Source of the DNA: Mycobacterium sp.
GTDB taxonomy: Bacteria; Actinomycetota; Actinomycetes; Mycobacteriales; Mycobacteriaceae
Direction: 5' to 3'
Assembly (NCBI GenBank): GCA_016197405.1
Contig: JACPVR010000030.1
Location: 1 to 64,000 of the forward strand
Length of the DNA stretch: 64,000 bases
The position numbers and the translations under genes were made by a program. The first letter of the stretch is position 1. Every line of letters starts with the position of its first letter. The notes below the pieces were generated by a model. That model saw only the letters and a program-made list of their open reading frames with translations. It made no database searches and had not been told where the DNA came from. Positions 52,096-61,129 of the stretch are shown here, in pieces.

Positions 52096-53565
52096 CTACT
52101 CGGTCAGCCGCTCTAGCCAGCGCTGCACGCTTCGCGTCAGCGACTTGGGGACCTCGTCGGGATCCATCAGATCGTTCTCGGCCAGGGGATTGGCTTCGGC
52201 GGCAACCAACTCGCTGGTGAAACGGCTCAGCGACCGGCCGTCGCCGCGCAGCGCCTCCACGGCCCGCAGGAACGATCCGTTGTCGCGCAGTGCGCTATCG
52301 AACTCCCCGACAGTCACACCCAGATGCTCCGACACCAGACTGTGGCGCACCGAGGTGATGGTGCGGGCGACCTCCCCGTCGGCATCGTCGCCGCCGGCCT
52401 CGACGGCCACATCGCATTCGTTGTCGAAACCCATCGACCGGTTGTTGAAGTTCGATGATCCGATGCGCAGCAGGCGGTCGTCGATCACCAGAACCTTGGA
52501 ATGCACGTAGATCGGCATCCCGGAATCGGTCACCGGCCAGTAGACGCCGAAGCGTTCGTGATGATCCGCGGCCCATAGCAGTTCGAGCAGCCGCTGCCGG
52601 GCACTGTCCATGGCCGTCTCCTCGAGGCGGCTCTCGGAGTTGCGGGGCATCACGATGACGACCTCGGGCCCGTCGGGTTCGGCTAGTCGGACCGCGAGTG
52701 CTTCGGCAATGGTCCGGGAAGCAAAGTACTGATTCTCCAGGTAGATGATGTCGCGCGCGTGGGCGATCGCGACGAGGTTGAGTGCCTCGACTTCGCGGAT
52801 CTCGCTTCCCGGTTCCAGCTCCGGCATGGTGCGCGCAATGCCGACCCCCACCTCGCGCAGTGTCGGTTCCAAACCGCGGGGCCAGACGATGTGGGTGGTC
52901 TCGACCGGTTCGAGCTCGCGGCCGGTCGCGGCGCGCCAGCGGTCGCGCGCCAAGTCTCCCAGCGCCAGCGCGGCCTGACCGTCCACCGCCGCGGCCACCT
53001 CGTGGCGGGGACCGTAGCCGCGGCCGATATCTTGTCGTAACTTGTTGTGATCCAGGTGTTCTCGGGTGTCCCAGCGATCCACGGCGAAGTCGATACCACC
53101 GCACAACGCGAAAGTGTCATCGACGGCCACGATCTTCTGGTGCGGGACGGCACCGATCGGGTGCACACCATCGACGGCGAACTGCAGCCGATCGTTGCTC
53201 AGCCAGTTCAGTAGCGCGACCGGCGTCACGCGGCCCCACAGGCCTTCGAACGCCGGCAGCAGGCGCACATTCGACCGCAACAGGTAGATCTCGAGTCCGG
53301 GCCGCGCACGGACCAGCCACCGCAGGAAGAAGCCCAGTTGGTTGGGACCGGCCATCGTCTTGCCGCCCCGCTCGAAGGTTATCCGGGTGTCGAAGTCCCA
53401 ACCGATCAGGACGATGCGGTGTTGTGCCCGCAGCATCGCGGCCTTGGCGAAGCGGAAATAGTCGGCAGCGTCAACGATGCAGGCGAACCGCTGCGCCTGC
53501 TCGACGCGCCAGCAGGTCTGGCCCGCGGTGAGCAGCCGGTGCTCGTCCTGGCTCCGCTCAGACAT
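52096..53565 (-). CDS. Phospholipase D-family protein
   Basis: A 489-residue protein with two HKD motifs (HQKIVAVDDTFALCGGID near 143 and HSKVLVIDDRLLRIGSSN near 357), the paired active-site half of the PLD superfamily. No membrane segments are clear, unlike classical cardiolipin synthases, so it is likely a cytoplasmic or peripheral phospholipase D or transphosphatidylase. GFDNECDV near the second motif is typical of this subfamily. Confidence 0.85.
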   Translation of the reverse strand: MSERSQDEHRLLTAGQTCWRVEQAQRFACIVDAADYFRFAKAAMLRAQHRIVLIGWDFDTRITFERGGKTMAGPNQLGFFLRWLVRARPGLEIYLLRSNVRLLPAFEGLWGRVTPVALLNWLSNDRLQFAVDGVHPIGAVPHQKIVAVDDTFALCGGIDFAVDRWDTREHLDHNKLRQDIGRGYGPRHEVAAAVDGQAALALGDLARDRWRAATGRELEPVETTHIVWPRGLEPTLREVGVGIARTMPELEPGSEIREVEALNLVAIAHARDIIYLENQYFASRTIAEALAVRLAEPDGPEVVIVMPRNSESRLEETAMDSARQRLLELLWAADHHERFGVYWPVTDSGMPIYVHSKVLVIDDRLLRIGSSNFNNRSMGFDNECDVAVEAGGDDADGEVARTITSVRHSLVSEHLGVTVGEFDSALRDNGSFLRAVEALRGDGRSLSRFTSELVAAEANPLAENDLMDPDEVPKSLTRSVQRWLERLTE

Positions 53566-53620
53566 AGCGCCAAGTGTCTCCCAGAACCCAGGGGTAGGCC
53601 CAATACGGTGACTCCTGGCA

Positions 53621-53650
53621 CCTGAGAGTGCTGCGAAACAGCACGTCAGG
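53621..53650 (+). promoter_or_regulatory. Hairpin in the helicase leader
   Basis: GTGCTG-CGAAA-CAGCAC (53628-53644) is extended by outer CCTGA/TCAGG arms, giving an 11-base-pair stem with a small internal loop. It ends 16 bases before the helicase ATG, where it could affect ribosome access. Confidence 0.5.
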
Positions 53651-53666
53651 CAGGCTGGTGTACATC

Positions 53667-56204
53667 ATGACCGCTGCTCCCCTGCTCGCCGACCCTGCTG
53701 ACCTGTCGGCACTACGTGCGACGGGCGACGACCCGGACGGGTTGTTCAGCGCTTTCGCCGACTGGGCGCAGGGCAACGGCACGGTGTTGTACCCGGCGCA
53801 GGAGGAGGCGCTGATCGAGCTGGTCAGCGGTGCCAACGTGATCCTGGCGACGCCGACCGGATCGGGTAAGTCGCTGGTGGCCACCGGGGCGTTGTACGCC
53901 GCGCTGGCCGGTGGCCGGCGCGCCTACTACACCGCACCGATCAAGGCGCTCGTCAGCGAGAAGTTCTTCGCACTGTGCGAGGTGTTCGGCGCGGCCAATG
54001 TCGGGATGCTCACCGGCGACGCATCGGTCAACCACGAGGCGCCCATCATCACCTGCACCGCGGAGGTGCTGGCCAATGTGGCGCTGCGCGAGGGCGCGGA
54101 CGCCGATATCGGTCTGGTGGTGATGGACGAGTTCCACTTCTACGGTGACCCGGACCGCGGCTGGGCTTGGCAGGTACCGCTGCTCGAATTACCGCATGCG
54201 CAGTTCCTGCTGATGTCGGCGACGCTGGGCGATGTCACGTTCTTGCGCGAGGACCTCACCCGACGCACCGGGAGAACGACGGCACTGGTGGCAAACGCCG
54301 AGCGGCCGGTGCCGTTGCATTACTACTACGCGACCACACCGATGCACGAGACCATCGGCGATCTGCTCGACACCAAGCAGGCGCCCATCTACGTCGTGCA
54401 TTTCACCCAGGCGTCGGCGCTGGAACGGGCCCAGGCCCTGATGAGCGTCAACGTGTGCACCAAAGAGGAGAAGGCGGCGATCGCCGAGCACATCGGCGCC
54501 TTCCGTTTCTCGACGGCATTCGGCACCACATTGTCGCGTCTGGTCCGCCATGGCATCGGCGTTCATCACGCCGGGATGCTGCCCAAGTACCGGCGCCTCG
54601 TCGAACAGCTGGCCCAGGCGGGTCTGCTCAAGGTGATCTGCGGTACCGACACCCTCGGGGTCGGGATCAACGTGCCGATCCGCACCGTGGTCTTCTCGGC
54701 ACTGTCGAAATACGACGGGGTCCGCACCCGGCTGCTCAATGCCCGCGAATTCCATCAGATCGCCGGCCGGGCCGGGCGGGCCGGTTACGACACCGCGGGC
54801 ACGGTCGCCGTGCAGGCACCCGATCACGAGGTGGAAAACCTCAAGCAGTTCGCCAAGGTCGCCGACGATCCGAAGAAGCGCCGGAAGTTGGTGCGCCGCA
54901 AAGTGCCTGAGGGCATGGTGCCATGGAGTGAGTCGACGATGGACAGGTTGGTGACGGCTTCCCCGGAACCGTTGACCAGTAATATGCGGGTGTCGACGGC
55001 GATGCTGCTCGATGTCGTCGACCGGCCCGGTGACCCGTTCGCCGCGATGCGCCGCCTGCTGACCGACAATCACGAACCACGCAAACGCCAGCTTCGGCAT
55101 ATCCGCGAGGCGATCGGCATCGCCCGCTCACTGCTGCAGGCCGGTGTCATCGAGCGGCTCGCCGAACCCGAGGCCGATGGCAGGCGTTATCGGCTGACCG
55201 TTGACCTGCCGGCCGATTTCGCCCTCAACCAACCGTTGTCGACATTCGCGCTCGCCGCGATCGACGTGCTCGATCCGGCCTCGGACACCTATGCCCTCGA
55301 TGTCGTCTCGGTCATCGAGTCCACGCTGGAAGACCCCCGTCAGATCTTGGCGGCGCAGCTCAACAAGGCCAGGGGTGAGGCCGTCGCACAGATGAAGGCC
55401 GACGGTATCGAGTACGACGAGCGCATCGAATTGCTCGACGACATCACCTATCCCCGTCCACTCGAAGAGCTGCTCTCCCATGTCTTCGAGGTCTATCAGC
55501 AGAGCAATCCGTGGGCCGCCGACGGTCACCTGTCACCGAAGTCCGTGGTGCGCGAGATGTGGGAGCGCGCGTTCACGTTCCGCGAGTTCATCAGCGTCTA
55601 CGGTTTGACGCGTTCGGAGGGCGCGGTGCTGCGCTACCTCTCCGATGCCTTCAAGGCGCTGCGGTCCTCGGTGCCCGCGGCGGCCCGCACCGAGGAGATC
55701 ACCGATATCGTCGAATGGCTCGGTGAGCTTGTGCGCCAGGTCGATTCGAGCCTGCTCGATGAATGGGAGCAGTTGACGAGTGCAGATCAGCCGCTTGACG
55801 CGCCGGTCTCGGTGCCCACCAGGCCGCGCCCGCTGACCGGTAATCAGCGGGCGTTCACCGCGATGGTCCGGAACGCCCTGTTCCGCCGGGTGGAGCTTTT
55901 CGCACGTCGCCGCTGGCCGGAACTGGCCGAATTGGACGCCGGCTCCGGATGGTCGGCCGACCGCTGGGCAGAGGTCGGGCTGGACTATTTCGACGAGCAC
56001 GACGAGGTTCTCACCGGCGCCGACGCGCGCGGGCCGGCCTTGCTGATCATCGACCGGCAGCCGACGGTGTGGCGGGTGCGCCAGATCCTGGACGACCCTG
56101 CCGGTGACCATGATTGGGGTTTCGACGTGGAGGTGGATCTGGAGGCCTCCGACGAAGAGGGAGTCGCGGTGCTGCGGCTGATCGACGCCGGCCGGATGGG
56201 CTGA
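53667..56204 (+). CDS. Superfamily 2 DEAD/DEAH-box helicase with DUF3516 C-terminus
   Basis: An 845-residue Ski2-like helicase. Motifs: YPAQEEAL, Walker A TPTGSGKS (about 64-71), TAPIKALVSEKF, the Walker B DEFHFYGD, MSATLGD, GVHHAGMLPKYRRLVEQL, GTDTLGVGINVPIRTVVF and QIAGRAGRAGYDT. The 400-residue C-terminal half is the DUF3516 region of actinobacterial helicases. Probably an RNA helicase, by similarity to Ski2/Mtr4 types. ATG 53667 is chosen because upstream codons lie in the leader hairpin. Confidence 0.88.
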   Translation: MTAAPLLADPADLSALRATGDDPDGLFSAFADWAQGNGTVLYPAQEEALIELVSGANVILATPTGSGKSLVATGALYAALAGGRRAYYTAPIKALVSEKFFALCEVFGAANVGMLTGDASVNHEAPIITCTAEVLANVALREGADADIGLVVMDEFHFYGDPDRGWAWQVPLLELPHAQFLLMSATLGDVTFLREDLTRRTGRTTALVANAERPVPLHYYYATTPMHETIGDLLDTKQAPIYVVHFTQASALERAQALMSVNVCTKEEKAAIAEHIGAFRFSTAFGTTLSRLVRHGIGVHHAGMLPKYRRLVEQLAQAGLLKVICGTDTLGVGINVPIRTVVFSALSKYDGVRTRLLNAREFHQIAGRAGRAGYDTAGTVAVQAPDHEVENLKQFAKVADDPKKRRKLVRRKVPEGMVPWSESTMDRLVTASPEPLTSNMRVSTAMLLDVVDRPGDPFAAMRRLLTDNHEPRKRQLRHIREAIGIARSLLQAGVIERLAEPEADGRRYRLTVDLPADFALNQPLSTFALAAIDVLDPASDTYALDVVSVIESTLEDPRQILAAQLNKARGEAVAQMKADGIEYDERIELLDDITYPRPLEELLSHVFEVYQQSNPWAADGHLSPKSVVREMWERAFTFREFISVYGLTRSEGAVLRYLSDAFKALRSSVPAAARTEEITDIVEWLGELVRQVDSSLLDEWEQLTSADQPLDAPVSVPTRPRPLTGNQRAFTAMVRNALFRRVELFARRRWPELAELDAGSGWSADRWAEVGLDYFDEHDEVLTGADARGPALLIIDRQPTVWRVRQILDDPAGDHDWGFDVEVDLEASDEEGVAVLRLIDAGRMG

Positions 56205-56212
56205 CGGAACGA

Positions 56213-57340
56213 TCAGGTTGCCTCGAAGCCGATCACCGGTTTGAGGACCGCACCCGCCGCGGCGTCGGCGAGGGCGTCGTTTATCGCGTCGAACGGATAG
56301 ACCCGCACCAACTCGTCGAAGGGGAATTTTCCGGCCTGCCAGAGCCGGGTCAGTTCGGGGATGAAGGTGTGCGGGTCGGCATCACCTTCGATAACGCCCA
56401 CCAGGGCGCGGCCCAGCAGCAGATGCCCCTGGTTGATGACGGTGTCGTTGCGCGGCCCCTGCAGGCCCAGGGTGGCGCAGGTGCCCGGTGACCGCAGGAC
56501 CTCGACGGCCTGCTGCACCACCGAACTCAGGCCGACGGCGTCGACGCTGTGGTCGACACCGCGCGGGCTTGCCGCAAGCACGGCGGCCACCACGTCCTCG
56601 GCCTGGGCCGGGTTGATCACATGGGTGGCGCCGAATCCGGTTGCCACGGTGAGCCGTTCGGGGTTCATATCGATGGCGATGATCGTCTCGCAGTCCACCG
56701 CGCGGGCGGCCATGACCGCACTCAAACCGACCGCGCCGAGGCCGAACACGGCGATGCTGTCACCGGCTTGCGGTCGCAGCACGTTGAGAACGGCACCGGC
56801 ACCGGTCTGCAGGCTGCATCCCAGTGGCCCGAGGAGCTCCAGCGGCAGGGCGGGGTCGACCTTCACGGCGTTGCGCTCGGTGGCGACCGCGTGGGTGCCG
56901 AACGACGACTGACCGAACCAGTTGCCGTGCAACGGCTCTCCGGCTCGCGTCATGGTGGTCGAGCCGTCTTTGCGGCTGCCGCGATAGTTCAGCGCCGCGA
57001 ACCTGGCGCAGTAGGCCGGGTGTCCGGAGCGGCATTGCCGGCAATCCCGGCAGGACTCGAAGCTGACGACGACGTGGTCGCCCGGCGCCAGGGCGGAGGC
57101 CGCGGGGCCGGTCGCGGCCACCACGCCCGAGGCCTCGTGTCCGAGCACGGCCGGAAGCGGTAGCGGAACGGCGCCGTGGATCGCTGCCAGGTCGGTGTGA
57201 CAGATCCCCACGCCGACGACCCTGATCAGGACTTCGTCACCGACCAGCGGCCCGTAGTCGACGTCGGCGATCTGCAGCGGCGTGTCCAGTGACTCCAGGA
57301 CAGCGGCCCGGCCCGGTGTGCGGTCGTGGGACACAGGCAT
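56213..57340 (-). CDS. Zinc-dependent alcohol dehydrogenase
   Basis: A 375-residue medium-chain dehydrogenase. Catalytic zinc ligands: GICHTDL, GHEASG and a Cys near 174 (LGPLGCSLQTGAG). Structural zinc: four Cys in ESCRDCRQCRSGHPAYC. Rossmann motif VFGLGAVGLSAVMAA. The sequence is of the aryl/terpene-alcohol dehydrogenase group. It shares the CCGGTTGGTTGGG motif with the AtuA operon promoter, which could suggest terpenoid alcohols as substrates. It converges with the helicase gene. Confidence 0.86.
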   Translation of the reverse strand: MPVSHDRTPGRAAVLESLDTPLQIADVDYGPLVGDEVLIRVVGVGICHTDLAAIHGAVPLPLPAVLGHEASGVVAATGPAASALAPGDHVVVSFESCRDCRQCRSGHPAYCARFAALNYRGSRKDGSTTMTRAGEPLHGNWFGQSSFGTHAVATERNAVKVDPALPLELLGPLGCSLQTGAGAVLNVLRPQAGDSIAVFGLGAVGLSAVMAARAVDCETIIAIDMNPERLTVATGFGATHVINPAQAEDVVAAVLAASPRGVDHSVDAVGLSSVVQQAVEVLRSPGTCATLGLQGPRNDTVINQGHLLLGRALVGVIEGDADPHTFIPELTRLWQAGKFPFDELVRVYPFDAINDALADAAAGAVLKPVIGFEAT

Positions 57341-57404
57341 CTCCTCGGCGTTCTGCTGGACGACACCGAGAGGATGCCACGATTACCGACCCATGACCAA
57401 ACAC

Positions 57405-57417
57405 CCGGTTGGTTGGG
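57405..57417. promoter_or_regulatory. Candidate operator shared with the AtuA operon
   Basis: CCGGTTGGTTGGG is identical to 5454-5466. With the preceding bases it forms ACCAA ... TTGGT (57397-57413), an interrupted inverted repeat. It lies 65 bases upstream of the alcohol dehydrogenase start. Confidence 0.4.
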
Positions 57418-57422
57418 AAGAA

Positions 57423-58574
57423 TCAGGTTGTCTTCAACGCCACATCGTCGAGGTGAGGTTTTCCGGCACCCGGTCTACTCGGTGCCGCGTTCGCCGCCGC
57501 CGCGATGCACATTGCGGCGGTGACGAGGCAGACGACGGTGTAGAAGATGCTGCCGACGGGATCACCATGTGCGGTGACGCCGCCGACCGCGCCGACGTAG
57601 TCGGGCAGAGCACTGACCCACAAGCCCGCCATCACGACGAGGTAGATCCCGGCGTAGATCAGGATCGCCGGGTTGGCGTAGCCGCCGTTACCGCCGCGCA
57701 GACTGCGCCATTGCCTGAACAGCACCGGTACGGCAACCGCGATCAGCACGACCAACTCGGCGGCGTAGATGGCACCGGCCACCGTGTCACTCCCGGACAG
57801 CGAGGCGCCGAGCGTCGCGGGCAGCGGCAGTATCGCGGTGCCGATCGACGCCAAAATGCCCACCACGATGGTGCGCCAGAGCAGTCCGGCTCCCGAGAAT
57901 GCCCTGCCGCCGTCGACATGCCTGCCGACGAAAAGCTGAACGCAGAACGCCAGGGACATCGGCCACAACGCGGCGAACACCACGACACTGGGCAGCGGCA
58001 CCGATGCGAAGAACGGCTGGTTCATCGGGTGTTGCAGGGTCCACTCCCACCAGCGCAGCTGCGGGCCGAGGTGATCGAAGATCTCGTAGAAGGCGTGGTG
58101 GACGAAACCGACGCAGATCGCGCCGACCAGGACGCCGTAGCGACGGAAAACGCCCAGCATGCGGACGATTTCGAACGCGACGGTGGCCATCATCGGGTAG
58201 ATCGCCACGATATACAGCGGCAGTCGGCCCCAGAGGAAATCCACCGTGAAGACATTGTGGGCGAACATGGTGTCGACGTAGTCGCTGATGCCGAACGCGC
58301 CGGGAAAATACAACGGCGGTTCGATGATCAACAGGTAGGCGATGGCACCGAACCACAACACGATATTGGTCGGATCGTTGTGTCGACGTAGCCGGATGAT
58401 CGCGTACACCAGGGCCAGGATGGCACCGGCGATGACGGTGATTTCCAGGACGGGAAGTGTGAGGTTCTCCAGCGCGAAAGGGTTGCGGAATTCGACGAGA
58501 CCACCAGCGGTCTCACACGAAAACCCGAGGCGGGAAGCGAGATCGGCGAACGTCGCCGTACACAGGTCAGACAT
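57423..58574 (-). CDS. Polytopic membrane protein, unknown family
   Basis: A 383-residue membrane protein with eight or nine hydrophobic segments spread from about residue 40 to 375. Conserved-looking polar residues inside helices include VHHAFYEIFDH and RWWEW. ATG 58574 lies eight bases after the hydrolase stop, so both are cotranscribed. I do not recognise the family. Association with a diiron-type hydrolase suggests lipid or terpenoid chemistry at the membrane, but this is inference. Confidence 0.68.
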   Translation of the reverse strand: MSDLCTATFADLASRLGFSCETAGGLVEFRNPFALENLTLPVLEITVIAGAILALVYAIIRLRRHNDPTNIVLWFGAIAYLLIIEPPLYFPGAFGISDYVDTMFAHNVFTVDFLWGRLPLYIVAIYPMMATVAFEIVRMLGVFRRYGVLVGAICVGFVHHAFYEIFDHLGPQLRWWEWTLQHPMNQPFFASVPLPSVVVFAALWPMSLAFCVQLFVGRHVDGGRAFSGAGLLWRTIVVGILASIGTAILPLPATLGASLSGSDTVAGAIYAAELVVLIAVAVPVLFRQWRSLRGGNGGYANPAILIYAGIYLVVMAGLWVSALPDYVGAVGGVTAHGDPVGSIFYTVVCLVTAAMCIAAAANAAPSRPGAGKPHLDDVALKTT

Positions 58575-58582
58575 CGGTGTCC

Positions 58583-59512
58583 TTACGCGTGTTGTTTGTC
58601 GGCCGCGGTGTACCACTGCGTGACGTCGTAGCCTGCCGCATAGCGATCGAACCACTTGTCGGCCAGGGCCGGAAGCTTCTCATGTGCGGGATTGTGACCG
58701 GGGATCTGACTGCGCACCACGCCGGCCAGTGCGACGAGCTGTTCGCGGAGCCCGAGATGGCTGAATGCGTTCTCGAACGGTCCGTCGTACGGGGCGTCGA
58801 TGAACGGGAGACGTTGCAGCAGCGCCTTTTTGCGGCGGGCGATACGAAACGTCGAGATGGCGTCGATCTTGCGCTCCTCCAACGGAACGTGTTTGTTGAA
58901 TCCTTCAGAGGCGAGCCGGATCATGTCCATGACGTGTTTGAAGATCGACGGCGCCACCCGCATCCGGTACCAGGGATCGTCGACCACTGCGTCATAGATG
59001 ACCAGCGCCGAGCTGCGGTGTTCGACCTCTTCGACGAAGTGCCACAGGAACAATGACGCGACCCTGTCGTCCCCCGGCGCGAACAGCGTGTCGTCGTTGT
59101 CGAGCATGAGCTTGAAGACGGGCGTGAAGGTCGCCTCCAAGTCGGCGGTATAGGCGAGCCGGTACTGCAGCGAGGTGTTGGCGGTCATGTCGTCGAACGA
59201 CGCAGTGACCTGATCCAGCGTCTCTTTCAGACCCGGGTAGCTCTTGATCAGGCCCTTGACGTGCTGGCGGTGTGCCATCGAGTGCTGGCCCTCCTGCCGA
59301 ACGAAGGCCTGCGCCTCCTCGGCTATCGCGGGGTCGGTGATCAATGGCAGCGCTTCGGGGATCATCTGCCCGATCATCTTCTCGAATGCGATGGCGAGGA
59401 TCGATACCGCGTTCGCCATACAGGAGAAGGCGGGGTTGGCCTCGTTCCACAGGAACGGGACGTGGTGCTCGGCGAACGCGAACCGCAGTTTGCGGACGAT
59501 CAGATCCGTCAT
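58583..59512 (-). CDS. Metal-dependent hydrolase family (PF10118-like)
   Basis: A 309-residue mostly helical protein with ferritin-like metal motifs EEAQAFVRQEGQHSMAHRQH (residues 65-84) and HFVEEVEHRSSA (about 173-184). The family is annotated as predicted metal-dependent hydrolase, though the ligands would also suit a diiron oxygenase. ATG 59512 follows GGAG. The gene is divergent from a TetR regulator, with palindromes in the shared promoter, so it is probably that regulator's target. Confidence 0.78.
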   Translation of the reverse strand: MTDLIVRKLRFAFAEHHVPFLWNEANPAFSCMANAVSILAIAFEKMIGQMIPEALPLITDPAIAEEAQAFVRQEGQHSMAHRQHVKGLIKSYPGLKETLDQVTASFDDMTANTSLQYRLAYTADLEATFTPVFKLMLDNDDTLFAPGDDRVASLFLWHFVEEVEHRSSALVIYDAVVDDPWYRMRVAPSIFKHVMDMIRLASEGFNKHVPLEERKIDAISTFRIARRKKALLQRLPFIDAPYDGPFENAFSHLGLREQLVALAGVVRSQIPGHNPAHEKLPALADKWFDRYAAGYDVTQWYTAADKQHA

Positions 59513-59565
59513 CAACAACTCCGTGGGGTCACGCCGGCGTCGGGATATTCGGCCGGGCAGTAAAC

Positions 59566-59590
59566 ATACAAACCGTGTATTCTGTGTATG
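59566..59590. promoter_or_regulatory. Inverted-repeat operator in the TetR/hydrolase divergent promoter
   Basis: ATACA-AACCG-TGTAT (59566-59580) is a perfect inverted repeat, and CATACA/TGTATG arms extend over 59565-59590. The position between divergent genes is the usual place for a TetR-family operator. Confidence 0.6.
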
Positions 59591-59705
59591 ATTACAGCAC
59601 CGGGTCCGGCGCGTCAACGTCGGAGCGTCATCTCCAATGCCACAGCCCCCGACTCCCCGGGGTGGCGATATCCTTCCTGGATGTCGCCGGACGCAGTGTG
59701 CAACC

Positions 59706-60338
59706 GTGGCGCGTAGGCGCGGATGGGACGGTCATCCCCCCGGCAACGACGACGAAGCCCACGACCGAATCGTCGCCGCGGCGGTGAAATTGCTCGCCGA
59801 GACCGGTTCGGCGGTCAGCATCGCCGACGTGGCGGCCGAACTGGGCGTCATCAGACAGACCGTGTACCGCTACTTCCCCACCGCGGACAGTCTGCTGCAC
59901 GCGGCCGCCATGGCGTCGGTCGACGGATTCTTCGACCGCCTCACCGAGGCCGTTCGGGGTATCACCGATCCTGCCGAGGCCATGACCGAAGGAGTGGTAT
60001 TCACCCTCGAAGAGGTCGCCCGCACACCACATCTCAGGATTCTGCTGTCCGAGCCATATGCGCACGCCCACACCGGCGAGGTCGCCTCCGCGCAGGCGCA
60101 GGCGTTCGGTATGCGGATGATGGCTCGTTTCGACGTCGACTGGGAGCGCCACGGGTACGACGAATCGGCCCAACGCGAACTCGTGGAGTTCACCCTGCGC
60201 ACCATGCTGTCGTTCTTCGTCGCCCCCAACGACCCGACTCGCACCCGGCAAGATCTACGCAGATTCCTCAAACGCTGGCTCGGCGGAGCCATCCTCGCCC
60301 AACAGAATTGGGGCACGCAGGGTTTCGACCAACACTAG
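59706..60338 (+). CDS. TetR-family transcriptional regulator
   Basis: A 210-residue regulator with an N-terminal helix-turn-helix (SIADVAAELGVIRQTVYRYFPTADSLLHAA) and a helical ligand-binding C-terminus. GTG 59706 is chosen because the VARRRGWDGHP start fits related regulators; an in-frame ATG at 59637 is possible. It is divergent from the metal-dependent hydrolase/membrane protein pair. Its TAG overlaps the convergent stop in CTAG (60335-60338). Confidence 0.83.
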   Translation: MARRRGWDGHPPGNDDEAHDRIVAAAVKLLAETGSAVSIADVAAELGVIRQTVYRYFPTADSLLHAAAMASVDGFFDRLTEAVRGITDPAEAMTEGVVFTLEEVARTPHLRILLSEPYAHAHTGEVASAQAQAFGMRMMARFDVDWERHGYDESAQRELVEFTLRTMLSFFVAPNDPTRTRQDLRRFLKRWLGGAILAQQNWGTQGFDQH

Positions 60339-61018
60339 CCGCGACCGGCAATCGATGGCGACAACGTCACGGCGGGCCGGACCACCTGCCAGCGTTGGCA
60401 GCCGGCCCGCAGCGCGTCGTCGACGGCGCACACCATCGACGTCAGATATCGCGACGAGTCGTCCAACCAGGCGTCGGCGGTTCCCCCGCTGAGCATGATC
60501 CGCTTGACCGGCGAACCGCAGGTCTTCAGAAGTGCCGTGCGGCACAGCAGCCGCTCCGCGACCGATCCCCATTCCACCGGTCCTGCGGAATCGTCGACAT
60601 CGCTGTGCAAGCCGATGACGCGTAACCGGCGATCGGCGAGCACCAACGGCGAGTCTTCGTCGAGGTAGAGATACTTGGTTGCCTGCGCGAACTCGCGCAG
60701 ACGGGCGATCTGCGCCGGAGTGCTGACGATGAAGCGGGCGACTCCCAGATTGACCGCCCGCCGCGTGGGGTCCGGGTTGGGACCGCACCGAAACACCACC
60801 TGGGTGGGACGGATAGCGTTGTGCTGCAACATATCCAGTTCATCATCGGCGCACGCGGTGACGCTGACGCCGTGCGCCCGAACCCACGCCGCGGTCCTCA
60901 GATCCGCCAGCGCCGCGGCGGGCATACCGCAGCCGGCATCGGGAATGACGCGGCGCAGGTGTGCGATCGAGGTGTCAAGTCCGGGAACGCTTTCCGTCAC
61001 AGACGAAGCAGATGTCAT
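60335..61018 (-). CDS. Decarboxylase-like barrel protein without the PLP lysine
   Basis: A 227-residue protein that can be aligned by eye with the N-terminal barrel of type III PLP decarboxylases: MLQHNAIRPTQVVFRCGP, AVNLGVARFIVSTPAQIARL, VIGLHSDVD (for GLHxHxGS) and MLSGGTADAW (for DxGGG). The AVKAN-type PLP lysine segment near the N-terminus is missing, as is the C-terminal beta domain with the catalytic Cys. It is therefore probably not an enzyme and may be a ligand sensor or partner. It follows the B12-binding gene by 111 bases on the same strand. Confidence 0.6.
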   Translation of the reverse strand: MTSASSVTESVPGLDTSIAHLRRVIPDAGCGMPAAALADLRTAAWVRAHGVSVTACADDELDMLQHNAIRPTQVVFRCGPNPDPTRRAVNLGVARFIVSTPAQIARLREFAQATKYLYLDEDSPLVLADRRLRVIGLHSDVDDSAGPVEWGSVAERLLCRTALLKTCGSPVKRIMLSGGTADAWLDDSSRYLTSMVCAVDDALRAGCQRWQVVRPAVTLSPSIAGRG

Positions 61019-61129
61019 GTCTTCAGATCTACGCCCGCCGCGCGTCGATCAGCTGGCCGGCTACGCACCTTTGACGCGTTGGCCGGGAATCTTTACGCAT
61101 TCCTGACGGCGGCCCGTCGCCGACGGATA

